Shown piece after piece: positions 1 through 6,472 of a DNA stretch of 10,491 nt (positions are counted from its first letter, which is position 1; each line of letters begins with the position of its first letter). Under the pieces are notes generated by a model that did no database searches, was not told the origin of the DNA, and worked only from the letters and a program-made list of their open reading frames with translations. The stretch spans positions 1 through 10,491 of the forward strand of contig JAIOSN010000029.1 of assembly GCA_021107605.1 (NCBI GenBank). The letters are read 5' to 3'. The position numbers were made by a program, and so were the translations under genes. The stretch comes from Anaerolineae bacterium (lineage in GTDB: Bacteria; Chloroflexota; Anaerolineae; B4-G1; SLSP01).

Positions 1-1
1 C

Positions 2-1351
2 TTGACGGTGATTAAGGGAAATGCTGATCGGCTTTCCTCCCTGGTCAATGATCTGCTGGACATCTCGCGTCTGGAAAGCGGCCGGATCGTTTTGGAGCTG
101 GCCCCGCTGGAAATGCCGTTCCTGATTGAGCAAGTGGCCCTTACCATCACGCCGAGAGCCAATACGAAGGATATCCGGGTGCAGACAATTGTCCCGGCTG
201 GATTGCCTAAAGTTTGCGGAGATAGTGACCGCATCAATCAAATCTTGACCAACTTGGTTGGTAACGCGTACAAATACACGCCGCCTGGCGGCATCATCTC
301 CATACAAGCTTACGTCAAAGATGAGCTGTTTCATCTGGGCGTGCGGGATACGGGGATTGGCATCACCAGAGAAGATCAGGAGAAAGTTTTCGAGCGTTTC
401 TTCCGGGTAGATGATCCCTTGGTGCAAGAAGAAGCGGGGACCGGATTGGGATTATCGATTACTGTCTCCTTGGTGCATCTGCACGGCGGCGAGATTTCCT
501 TGGAGAGCGAGCCAGGGGAAGGAAGTATCTTCACCATCACCTTGCCTCTGGCAGAAGGAGAGAGCCGCGAGCCAGTGGGAGAGCCTCCCACCAGTTTCGT
601 AACGGTGGATAGACCGGTGGTTTTAGTAGTGGAGGATGACACCGAAGTAGCGGGATTACTGAGACTCACGTTGGAGAGCGATGGACACCAAGTGCTGGTT
701 GCCAGGTCAGGGGAAGAGGCGTTGCGCGTGGCCCGTGAGCGACATCCGGACTTGATCTCCTTGGATATTCGTTTGCCTGGGTTGGATGGCTTTGAAGTGT
801 TGGAATTATTGAAACGCGCACCTGAGACGGCCGATATTCCGGTGGTAATTGTTTCGGTCATTAACGAGAGCACGGAACAAGGGCTAGAACTGGGAGCAGT
901 AGATTATCTGACGAAGCCGGTGGATACCGGCGAGCTGTTGAATGTGGTCAACGCAGCTATTTCACGCCAAGAAGGGATGATACTGGTTGCCGATGATGAT
1001 CATGATACTCTGGTCATGTTGCGGGAAGCCCTGCGCGCGGCGGGATTGAACGTGCGCACTACTGGGCGCGGCGATCGCGCGATGCAACTAGCGCGCGCTA
1101 TTCATCCAGCTCTGTTTTTGTTGGATTTGCAGTTACCGGGATTAGATGGCTATCAGATCTTGAAACAGTTACGCCAAAATAGCCATACGGCTGATATCCC
1201 GGTTATCGTAATGACGGGGACCGGTGCTACTGAGTCTGAGCTGACCGGGGCGGTCGCAGGAGCAAGCGTAGTACGCTTCTTGACCAAACCTTTCTCCGTG
1301 GAGAAACTGGCGCAGGAGATTTCTCAGTTAGTGGCTGATCAAAGTGCGTAA
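2..1351 (+). CDS. Hybrid sensor histidine kinase, C-terminal part with two receiver domains (5' partial)
   Basis: The gene begins upstream of the window; the frame is already open at base 2, and 449 residues are visible. They start in the second helix of the HisKA dimerisation domain (NADRLSSLVNDLLDISRLESG, about 7-27), so the phosphorylated His lies outside. An HATPase_c domain follows: N box with N84/N88, G1 box DTGIG (116-120), F box FERFF (130-134), G2 box GTGLG (146-150). Two receiver domains come next. REC1 (about 205-320) has acidic residues E211-D213, phospho-acceptor D255, S285 and K305. REC2 (about 326-446) has D331-D333, D375, T405 and K429. Both receivers look functional; no HPt domain is visible. 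It should autophosphorylate and pass phosphate to its own receivers and probably to the stand-alone receiver starting 11 bases downstream. Sensor input and membrane segments cannot be judged. Confidence 0.95.
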   Translation: MTVIKGNADRLSSLVNDLLDISRLESGRIVLELAPLEMPFLIEQVALTITPRANTKDIRVQTIVPAGLPKVCGDSDRINQILTNLVGNAYKYTPPGGIISIQAYVKDELFHLGVRDTGIGITREDQEKVFERFFRVDDPLVQEEAGTGLGLSITVSLVHLHGGEISLESEPGEGSIFTITLPLAEGESREPVGEPPTSFVTVDRPVVLVVEDDTEVAGLLRLTLESDGHQVLVARSGEEALRVARERHPDLISLDIRLPGLDGFEVLELLKRAPETADIPVVIVSVINESTEQGLELGAVDYLTKPVDTGELLNVVNAAISRQEGMILVADDDHDTLVMLREALRAAGLNVRTTGRGDRAMQLARAIHPALFLLDLQLPGLDGYQILKQLRQNSHTADIPVIVMTGTGATESELTGAVAGASVVRFLTKPFSVEKLAQEISQLVADQSA

Positions 1352-1362
1352 GGGAGAGAGCT

Positions 1363-1743
1363 ATGGCCAAGATTCTAGTGGCGGAAGACGAACGTGATAT
1401 TCGTGATCTGATTGCTTTCACATTGCGCTTTGCGGGCTTTGATGTGGAGCTGGCGATGAATGGCGATGAAGCTGTCGAGAAGGCAATGCAGGTCAAGCCG
1501 GACCTGATCTTGATGGATGTTCGCATGCCGAAACAGACAGGTTACGAAGCGTGTCGGGTCCTCAAAACTAAAGAAGAGCTGGTTGCGGTGCCCGTCGTAT
1601 TTCTCTCGGCTAAAGGACAGGAGAGCGAGATCAGTAAAGGGATGAGTGTCGGCGGCACAGATTATATCCTCAAGCCGTTTGCCCCGGACGATTTGATCAA
1701 ACAGGTTAAGCGGATTCTGGCAGAGCACGGTAATTTAGAGTAA
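1363..1743 (+). CDS. Stand-alone receiver-domain response regulator
   Basis: This 126-residue protein is a single CheY-like receiver with no output domain. The acidic pocket is E8-D9-E10, the phospho-acceptor D52 (LILMDVRMP), the conserved hydroxyl S82 and the lysine K104 (DYILKPF). The start ATG has a purine-rich site (GGGAGAG) just upstream. It lies 11 bases after the hybrid kinase and 17 before the hydrolase-fold gene, so the three are almost certainly cotranscribed. Known behaviour of such proteins is to act by protein-protein contact or as a phosphate shuttle; with two receivers already in the kinase, this may be the last acceptor. The actual target cannot be read from the sequence. Confidence 0.95.
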   Translation: MAKILVAEDERDIRDLIAFTLRFAGFDVELAMNGDEAVEKAMQVKPDLILMDVRMPKQTGYEACRVLKTKEELVAVPVVFLSAKGQESEISKGMSVGGTDYILKPFAPDDLIKQVKRILAEHGNLE

Positions 1744-1760
1744 GTCGTAGAGGACATTGG

Positions 1761-2552
1761 ATGAGCGCCATTATTTTAGAGAGCAGCTTGGTGCATTATG
1801 AAGCGCTAGGGCGCGGTAAGCCCTTGCTTTTCCTGCACGATTGGCTAGGCTCGTGGCGTTACTGGGTACCGACGATGATGGAATTGTCGCATTCCCGGCG
1901 TGCCTATGCTCTGGATTTCTGGGGCTTTGGAGATTCTGACAAGGCGCGTGCTTATTACTCTGTTGATGGTTACGTGCGTCAGGTTGATCTCTTTATGCAG
2001 CAGTTGGGAATTAGTGAAATTCCAATTATTGGTCACGGGCTGGGCGGTATCATAGCGCTCCGTTTCGCCAAGAAATTCCCCAAAAGGGTGCAGCAGGTTA
2101 TGATTGTGAGCACCCCGCTCTCCGGTCCATATTTGGACCAGTCCTTGAGTAGTTTTGCCGGCGGCGATAACCCTGCCTCCCGCATTTTGGGACGCCAGCT
2201 AAATTCCTACCAGGAAGTGGCGATGGAGGCTTCCAAGACAGATGCGCTGGCGGTAGTGGAGACGGTGCGTTCTTTTTTGCAGGAAGACCTTACGTTGTTA
2301 GTGGAAGATCTGACTATTCCGGTGATGTTAGTCTACGGCTCTCAAGATAATATCATCCGGCACCCGCCGGGAGAGTGGTTGGATGATCTTGATTACTTTA
2401 ATGCCTACGCGTTTCTTTTAGAGGATGCGCAGCATTATCCGATGCTAGAGGAACCTACGAAGTTTAACCGTCTACTGTTGGATTTCCTGATCCATGAGAA
2501 TGCCTGGAATAAGATTGAAGTTAAGGAAAGCTGGCGCCGCCGGATGCGTTAG
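1761..2552 (+). CDS. Alpha/beta-hydrolase-fold protein with Gly at the nucleophile position
   Basis: The 263-residue protein has the layout of a single-domain alpha/beta hydrolase: oxyanion-strand region PLLFLHDWLGS (21-31), strand-helix YALDFWGFGDSD (49-60), nucleophile elbow IIGHGLGG (89-96), acid-loop Asp in YGSQDN (D196) and late His in DAQHYPML (H225). The elbow normally reads G-x-S-x-G; here residue 93 is Gly (codon GGG, 2036-2038), so the catalytic Ser is absent while Asp and His remain. Classical ester or peptide hydrolysis is therefore unlikely; a binding, regulatory or non-serine role is inferred. The oxyanion loop is H-D rather than the usual H-G. The start is supported by GAGGA six bases before ATG. 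It follows the receiver gene by 17 bases, which recalls the pairing of RsbQ with a signalling protein, although RsbQ keeps its Ser. There is no signal peptide. Substrate is unknown. Confidence 0.9.
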   Translation: MSAIILESSLVHYEALGRGKPLLFLHDWLGSWRYWVPTMMELSHSRRAYALDFWGFGDSDKARAYYSVDGYVRQVDLFMQQLGISEIPIIGHGLGGIIALRFAKKFPKRVQQVMIVSTPLSGPYLDQSLSSFAGGDNPASRILGRQLNSYQEVAMEASKTDALAVVETVRSFLQEDLTLLVEDLTIPVMLVYGSQDNIIRHPPGEWLDDLDYFNAYAFLLEDAQHYPMLEEPTKFNRLLLDFLIHENAWNKIEVKESWRRRMR

Positions 2553-2630
2553 CGGCCCCCCACTGAGGTTATGGATGGGGATGGGCGTAATGCTTGCGGA
2601 TAGAGCGGTAGCAGTGGAAGGATGAGGTAG

Positions 2631-3407
2631 ATGAAACGTGCGACGCCTGTTGCGGACCCCCGAGCGGTGGGGGTAATGAGCCGGACTTTAGTTTTGATGG
2701 CATTTCTGGTGGCCTTCGCGGTACCATCGGGCTTGCTCCCTATTATCCCGGCGATCCCGCACTCTCCTTCTGCGGAGAGCGAAGTAAAAGTCCCCGCATT
2801 TCAAGTGTTTTCTTTTAGCCAGCCGGTTTCTCCCACGGTTACTGTTCCGCCCCCCCATCCTACCCCGACTATTCCTCACGTGGGTATTATTGCCGGACAT
2901 CTAGGCAATGATAGCGGTGCCGTCTGTCCCGATGGCTTGCAAGAGGTAGAGATCAACAAAAAGATCGCGGATCTAGTGGTGCAAAATCTCTTAGCCAGAG
3001 GCTGGCGGGTAGAGCTCTTGGAGGAATTTGACGAGCGGTTAGAAGGTTATCAAGCCGATGCCTTGGTCTCCATTCACGCGGATTCCTGCACTTTCCCGGG
3101 CAAATCGGGGTTCAAGGTCGCGCGCGCGGAATCCAAGTATGACCCTTGGGCTGAGGATGAGTTAGTGCGCTGTCTAACGGTGAACTATCAGGAGCAGACC
3201 GGCTTGGCATTCGACGCTAACACTATCACCTACGATATGAAACGTTATCACGTGTACAACGAAATCCATGCTGACACGCCGGCCGCTATTATCGAAACGG
3301 GCTTTATGCTGGATGATCGTGATATACTCACGCAACATACCGCTGTAGTGGCCCAGGGAATTATTGAAGGGTTGATCTGTTTTGTGGAAGGTGAGTCAAC
3401 TGAATAG
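2631..3407 (+). CDS. Exported N-acetylmuramoyl-L-alanine amidase (Amidase_3 family)
   Basis: The protein (258 residues) cleaves the amide between muramic acid and the stem peptide of peptidoglycan, judged by family. The N-terminus has a signal peptide or anchor (about 16-42), then a Pro/Ser/Thr-rich linker (about 43-82). The catalytic domain runs from about 83 to 253. The Amidase_3 zinc ligands are visible as H90 (IIAGH), E105 (GLQEVEIN) and H149 (VSIHAD), with the catalytic Glu as E222 (IIETGFM). The chosen ATG has a purine-rich GGATGAGG before it. An in-frame ATG at 2676 (residue 16), preceded by GGTGGGGG, would give a more standard signal peptide and could be the real start. It lies 78 bases after the hydrolase-fold gene and may share its transcript. 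Role: envelope remodelling or daughter-cell separation. Confidence 0.9.
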   Translation: MKRATPVADPRAVGVMSRTLVLMAFLVAFAVPSGLLPIIPAIPHSPSAESEVKVPAFQVFSFSQPVSPTVTVPPPHPTPTIPHVGIIAGHLGNDSGAVCPDGLQEVEINKKIADLVVQNLLARGWRVELLEEFDERLEGYQADALVSIHADSCTFPGKSGFKVARAESKYDPWAEDELVRCLTVNYQEQTGLAFDANTITYDMKRYHVYNEIHADTPAAIIETGFMLDDRDILTQHTAVVAQGIIEGLICFVEGESTE

Positions 3408-3408
3408 A

Positions 3409-3630
3409 TTACTACTCACCCACCCTGCAAAATTCAAGAGCGGATGCAGATTCGCGCAGATAAAATAGAAAATCAGCGGTTATTACCTTGACAATGTCAT
3501 ATTCGAGATCACTAGACCTCCGAGGTCTACCCAAATCCGCCGCTTGGTGGCGAAATCGCGGTCTTGCTAGGTGCTTTGACCAGCAAAACCGGTACCCAGA
3601 CCTCGGAGGTCTGTCACGCCTGAGTAGTAA
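3409..3630. repeat. Composite intergenic inverted-repeat element
   Basis: This occupies most of the 382-base gap between the amidase and ssb genes. The outer ends are the inverted pair TTACTACTCA (3409-3418) and TGAGTAGTAA (3621-3630), 10 of 10 bases. Inside is a second inverted pair (3514-3528 and 3598-3612). A third copy of the end motif, GAGTAGTAAC, is repeated in direct orientation at 3690-3699 and matches 3622-3631. Degenerate GCAGAT-type words lie at 3445-3462, with a loosely inverted counterpart near 3632-3652. No target-site duplication or transposase is visible. It could be a MITE-like or REP-like element, or simply accumulated palindromic repeats; the outer boundaries are the least certain part. 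Confidence 0.5.
3514..3612. repeat. Paired 15-base palindromes enclosing a hairpin
   Basis: AGACCTCCGAGGTCT at 3514-3528 is a 7-base palindrome around one central base. Its exact reverse complement, AGACCTCGGAGGTCT, sits at 3598-3612, so each arm can fold alone or the two arms can pair over 15 bases. Between them 3560-3590 forms a further hairpin: GGT/ACC (3560-3562 with 3588-3590), one C-A mismatch, TTGCT/AGCAA (3564-3568 with 3582-3586), one bulged A, GGT/ACC (3570-3572 with 3579-3581) and a six-base loop. A weaker CGCC/GGCG stem lies at 3538-3552. The architecture resembles REP/BIME-type structured intergenic repeats. No T-run follows, so it is not a standard terminator. Confidence 0.75.
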
Positions 3631-3717
3631 CAATCAGCATTCATCTGTGTTCTAAAGGAGCTATTCTCGCACTTTACCTGGGGATGGCCGAGTAGTAACC
3701 TGAATAATTTGTTTGTG

Positions 3718-3755
3718 TTGGACGAGTTGCTTTTTCGATGATACTAGGGTACACT
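3718..3755 (+). promoter_or_regulatory. Possible sigma-70-type promoter for ssb
   Basis: TTGGAC (3718-3723) and GATACT (3740-3745) are 16 bases apart. An alternative pair is TTGCTT (3727-3732) and TACACT (3750-3755), 17 bases apart. Both -10 boxes match four of six consensus bases and the -35 boxes are weak. The location, 35-45 bases before the ssb start, is the main support. Either or neither may be used. Confidence 0.35.
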
Positions 3756-3789
3756 TTTATCATTCACTAACTGACTAAGGGAGGATCTG

Positions 3790-4218
3790 ATGGCATCGTA
3801 TCAAAAAATTGTGATTGTAGGGAACTTGGGTCGTGATCCGGAGATGCGCTACACCCCGGATGGCACGCCGGTCACCGATTTTTCTGTGGCTACCAACAGG
3901 AAATGGAGCAATTCTGATGGTTCAGCGGGAGAGGAGACTACTTGGTTCCGTGTTACAGTTTGGCGCCGGCAGGCGGAAACCGTAGCTCAATATCTCAAGA
4001 AAGGGAGTCAGGTGTTGGTGGAGGGCCGTATGAAGGCGGATCGCGCTACCGGTGGGCCGCGCGTCTGGAGCGGCCAGGATGGCGTGGCGCGGGCCAGCTA
4101 CGAGATTACGGCTAACCGGGTTATCTTCTTGGGGGGCCGGGCCAACGCGGCCGGAGCAGGTGAGAGCGCACCAGCCAGCGGAGGCGCGGATTTCCCCGAG
4201 GATGAAATTCCCTTTTAG
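3790..4218 (+). CDS. ssb: Single-stranded DNA-binding protein
   Basis: This 142-residue protein binds single-stranded DNA in replication, repair and recombination. The OB fold fills about 1-115: KIVIVGNLGRDPEMRYTPDG at the start, ATNRKW (35-39), the conserved TTWFRVTVWRRQAE (50-63) with W52 and W58, then YLKKGSQVLVEGRM (68-81) and YEITANRVIFL (104-114). The linker is short (about 115-133, Gly/Ala/Ser). The C-terminus ends in the acidic tip DFPEDEIPF, the usual docking site for partner proteins. The length is at the short end of the bacterial range. The start has a strong AGGGAGG site six bases before ATG. The gene is followed by a clear terminator and looks monocistronic. Copy number in the genome is not visible, so a paralogous or phage-type SSB cannot be fully excluded. 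Confidence 0.97.
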   Translation: MASYQKIVIVGNLGRDPEMRYTPDGTPVTDFSVATNRKWSNSDGSAGEETTWFRVTVWRRQAETVAQYLKKGSQVLVEGRMKADRATGGPRVWSGQDGVARASYEITANRVIFLGGRANAAGAGESAPASGGADFPEDEIPF

Positions 4219-4238
4219 CTAGATGAGGAAATTTATCT

Positions 4239-4274
4239 AAAAACAGAGGAGTGCGGTCAGGCTTCTCTGTTTTT
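4239..4274 (+). terminator. Rho-independent terminator after ssb
   Basis: The arms AAAAACAGAG (4239-4248) and CTCTGTTTTT (4265-4274) pair perfectly. The stem extends inward through four more pairs, two of them G-T wobbles, to an eight-base loop (4253-4260), giving about 14 pairs. It ends in five T on the + strand and starts with five A, so it could also stop transcription from the other side. It begins 20 bases after the ssb stop codon. Confidence 0.85.
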
Positions 4275-4370
4275 GTCAGCTATTAACGATATGCGCAGAA
4301 GGTCCCATGTGGGATTCCACACCAACAATAATGAAAATGCTTCACTAACGCGAATATCTTTCTTGAGGCA

Positions 4371-4405
4371 GACTTTTGACTTTCAACTTTTGGTTTTAGA
4401 CTTAT
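4371..4405 (+). repeat. Five-unit degenerate heptamer array before the DUF3467 gene
   Basis: Five consecutive 7-base units start at 4371, 4378, 4385, 4392 and 4399. Consensus is GACTTTT or GACTTTC; the last unit is GACTTAT. The array ends 21 bases before the start codon at 4427, directly before the ribosome-binding region CAGAGGAGGG. The same unit and a near-identical leader recur before the gene at 5482. Confidence 0.75.
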
Positions 4406-4426
4406 TTTCAGAGGAGGGTAGCTTAG

Positions 4427-4747
4427 ATGTCAGAACCTAAACGACGTGCGTTGAACGTAGAACTACCGGCGGATCTGGAGCCGATTTATGCTAATTTTGC
4501 GTTGATCGTCCATTCTCCCTCGGAACTGATTGTCGACTTGGCACAGGCTTTGCCCAATCAGCCTAAAGTGCGGGTGAAGTCGCGTATAGTGATGACACCA
4601 TTGAACGCGAAACTGTTGCTGCGCGCGTTGCAGGATAATTTGCGCAAATATGAATCCTCGTATGGCGAAATCAAGTTGCCGGGACGGGGAGATGATTTGG
4701 CTCGTGCTTTTTTTGCCGGCGGCGGGGCGCAGAATCAGAAGGAATAG
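4427..4747 (+). CDS. DUF3467 family protein
   Basis: A 106-residue cytoplasmic protein matching the DUF3467 pattern from memory of the family: YANFALIVHSPSELIVDLAQ (20-39), a middle segment VRVKSRIVMTPLNAKLLLRAL (48-68), then NLRKYESSYGEI (71-82). The C-terminus is Gly-rich and probably disordered. The family's biochemical function is not established to my knowledge; the conserved pattern predicts a small mixed alpha/beta domain. The start is fixed by GAGGAGGG ten bases before ATG. The gene stands alone: the ssb terminator lies upstream, a heptamer array sits in its leader, and an inverted repeat follows the stop. Identification is confident at family level only. Confidence 0.85.
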   Translation: MSEPKRRALNVELPADLEPIYANFALIVHSPSELIVDLAQALPNQPKVRVKSRIVMTPLNAKLLLRALQDNLRKYESSYGEIKLPGRGDDLARAFFAGGGAQNQKE

Positions 4748-4777
4748 GCGCCGGCTGAAGTTTAGAAAAAGAGAGCT

Positions 4778-4849
4778 GGGACGCAGATTTACCTGATAAA
4801 GGCTGATTTATAGGATAAAGACAAATCTTTTAGGTTTTATCTGCGTTCC
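4778..4849. repeat. Inverted repeat with GCAGAT ends after the DUF3467 gene
   Basis: GGGACGCAGAT (4778-4788) pairs with ATCTGCGTTCC (4839-4849) over 11 bases with one G-T wobble, and weaker similarity continues inward (ACCT near 4791 against AGGT near 4832). The interior is AT-rich. It begins 31 bases after the DUF3467 stop and ends 58 bases before the AT-rich membrane gene. No T-run follows on the + strand, so it is not a typical terminator. It uses the same GCAGAT word found in the gap at 3445-3462, which suggests a dispersed genomic repeat. Confidence 0.55.
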
Positions 4850-4907
4850 ATAAAAGGGTTGGGCGGTGAAAAACAATCTTTGAAAAATCAATAACACGAA
4901 GAGTTTC

Positions 4908-5300
4908 ATGATGAAGAATAAGAAATTGGTATCAGTGCTTTTATTGGTTATTGTTGGGTTTGCAGTTGTTCTGCTTATGGTCTTCCTAAGGAATAGATAC
5001 ATACAAACAGAACAAGAAAGACTAGCAAAGCAAATCATTCACGTATTTATGGAGGCAGAAGGAATTAATATCCAACCGAATGCAGAAGAATATACAATAT
5101 TTATGAGACGTATTGTATGGGGTGAATATCCTGAATTAACAGAACTCGATTCTGATTTCATTGAGAATCAAACTGAGTTAGATTATGTACTTGATTATGC
5201 TTGGAAGCATTCAGGATATGAAGATCTTTATGGAGAATATGATGAGCCAAACACAAATGAAAATGAAGCGGAGCCACCACCAACTGAATTAAATAAGTAG
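4908..5300 (+). CDS. Unrecognised small single-pass membrane protein, AT-rich
   Basis: I do not recognise a family. The 130-residue product has a short basic start (MMKNKK), a strong hydrophobic segment (about 7-27) followed by RNR, then a mostly soluble acidic domain. The C-terminal tail (about 103-130) is rich in Glu, Asn and Pro. The expected topology is a membrane anchor with about 100 residues outside the cytoplasm. Base composition is unusual: 60-base samples from 4921 and 5041 give 37% and 33% G+C by hand, against 53% for a sample at 7141. Arg codons AGA/AGG and Ile ATA occur, unlike the CGN-rich neighbours. The upstream ribosome site is weak (GAAGAG), and either of two adjacent ATGs (4908, 4911) could be used. 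Composition and isolation suggest an acquired or orphan gene; expression is unproven. Confidence 0.6.
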   Translation: MMKNKKLVSVLLLVIVGFAVVLLMVFLRNRYIQTEQERLAKQIIHVFMEAEGINIQPNAEEYTIFMRRIVWGEYPELTELDSDFIENQTELDYVLDYAWKHSGYEDLYGEYDEPNTNENEAEPPPTELNK

Positions 5301-5359
5301 TGCTGCAATCGGCAGTGAAACGCGCTTTGAGGTTAGATTTCTGGCAAATGTGACTTTCA

Positions 5360-5383
5360 CGCATCCGCCACACGGGTGATGCG
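5360..5383. repeat. Small hairpin in the 5301-5481 gap
   Basis: CGCATC (5360-5365) pairs with GATGCG (5378-5383) around a twelve-base loop that can add two G-C pairs. No T-run follows. It lies between the AT-rich membrane gene and the sugar cluster, where it could be a transcript end or a chance palindrome. Apart from this hairpin and the heptamer array, I see nothing coding in this 181-base gap. Confidence 0.35.
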
Positions 5384-5424
5384 CAGGTAGATAGAGGACA
5401 GCTGTATTTATCCGTATTCAGTCT

Positions 5425-5466
5425 GACTTTCGACCTTTGACTTTCGACTTTCGACTATTAACTTAT
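5425..5466 (+). repeat. Heptamer array before the sugar cluster
   Basis: Six consecutive 7-base units start at 5425, 5432, 5439, 5446, 5453 and 5460. Three are exactly GACTTTC (5425, 5439, 5446); the others are GACCTTT, GACTATT and AACTTAT. The array is followed at once by CAGAGTGAGG and TTTAG before the ATG at 5482. The unit, the final ACTTAT, the CAGAG word and the TTAG before ATG match the leader of the gene at 4427. Confidence 0.85.
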
Positions 5467-5481
5467 CAGAGTGAGGTTTAG

Positions 5482-6471
5482 ATGAGATCAAAGAATAACT
5501 GGCGCGTGTTAATTACCGGCGGGGCGGGTTTTATCGGTTCGCACCTGGCAGAGGCGCTCTTGGCGCGCGGCGATGTGGTCATGATCATTGATGACCTTTC
5601 CACCGGACGCTTGGAGAATATCCAACATTTGCGGGATAATCCCAATTTTAGTTTTGCTATCGACACCATCACCAATGAGTTGGTGATGGACCGGTTGGTG
5701 AGCGAATGTGACCTGATCTTCCATCTGGCGGCGGCTGTGGGAGTGCAACTTATCATTAGCGATCCGGTGCGGACCATCGAAACCAATATCTTGGGGACAC
5801 ACGCGGTGCTCAAGGCGGCTGCCCGTTACCGGAAGCCAGTTTTTATCGCTTCCACCTCGGAAGTTTACGGGAAAGGGGAGCGAGTTCCTTTCCATGAGGA
5901 GGATGACCGGGTTTTAGGGCCTACGACCAAATCTCGTTGGAGTTATTCTGATTCCAAGGCGATTGATGAGTTTCTGGGGCTGGCCTACCATCAGAAATTT
6001 GGGCTGCCGGTGACGATTGTCCGTTTCTTCAACACGGTTGGCCCGCGCCAGACGGGGCAATACGGGATGGTGGTGCCGCGTTTTGTCCAGCAGGCATTGC
6101 GCGGCGACCCTCTTACGGTCTACGGTGATGGGGGCCAGAGCCGTTGCTTCTGCAACGTGCGCGACGTGGTGCGCGTGCTCTTGCTGCTTGCCGGTACGCC
6201 AGAGGCGGTGGGAGAGGTTTTCAACGTGGGGAGTATCGAGGAGGTCTCCATTTTGGAGCTGGCGCAGAAAGTGCAGGCACTGGTGGGTGAGCAGCAGTCG
6301 GAGATTGTCTTCGTCTCTTATGATGAAGCCTACGCTCCTGGCTTTGAGGATATGCGGCGACGGGTGCCCTCCATTGATAAGATAACGCGGTTTACTGGTT
6401 GGCGACCTCAGATTTCTTTGGACGAGACAATTCAGGAAGTAATCACTTATTATCGAGCAGAGGAGAGTTAA
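5482..6471 (+). CDS. NAD-dependent nucleotide-sugar epimerase/dehydratase (extended SDR)
   Basis: A 329-residue extended short-chain dehydrogenase/reductase. The NAD-binding motif is GGAGFIGS (13-20), with an acidic residue after beta-2 (IIDDLSTG, 35-42) favouring NAD. NILGTH (102-107), STSEVYG (124-130), Y155 and K159 of the YxxxK motif (SYSDSKA), and the nucleotide-sugar-binding region RFFNTVGPRQ (181-190) and VYGDGGQSR (213-221) are all present. Catalysis should go through a 4-keto intermediate on an NDP-sugar. The exact reaction is not clear: UDP-glucose/UDP-GlcNAc 4-epimerase-like and 4,6-dehydratase-like activities are both possible. It opens the sugar cluster; its stop is one base before the next start, so the two are probably translationally coupled. 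Its leader holds a heptamer array, and GAGG lies five bases before ATG. Confidence 0.92.
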   Translation: MRSKNNWRVLITGGAGFIGSHLAEALLARGDVVMIIDDLSTGRLENIQHLRDNPNFSFAIDTITNELVMDRLVSECDLIFHLAAAVGVQLIISDPVRTIETNILGTHAVLKAAARYRKPVFIASTSEVYGKGERVPFHEEDDRVLGPTTKSRWSYSDSKAIDEFLGLAYHQKFGLPVTIVRFFNTVGPRQTGQYGMVVPRFVQQALRGDPLTVYGDGGQSRCFCNVRDVVRVLLLLAGTPEAVGEVFNVGSIEEVSILELAQKVQALVGEQQSEIVFVSYDEAYAPGFEDMRRRVPSIDKITRFTGWRPQISLDETIQEVITYYRAEES

Positions 6472-6472
6472 G

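Noticed and set aside
3514..3612. Two palindrome copies considered as CRISPR repeats
   Set aside because: The copies are in inverted, not direct, orientation, only two are present, they are 15 bases long and there are no cas genes.
3412..3633. Open minus-strand frame of 73 codons across the palindromic element
   Set aside because: It is composed of the repeat sequence itself, has no recognisable pattern and no ribosome site; explained by the inverted repeats.
4301..4323. Two mutually exclusive small hairpins (TCCCA/TGGGA and TGTGG/CCACA), switch-like
   Set aside because: Stems are only five pairs, there is no T-run or ligand-type conserved core, and they lie 100 bases before the gene; too weak to call a riboswitch.
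5425..5466. Heptamer array considered as iteron-type replication origin
   Set aside because: Units are too short and degenerate for plasmid iterons, there is no Rep or DnaA-box cluster, and the same array occurs in another leader.
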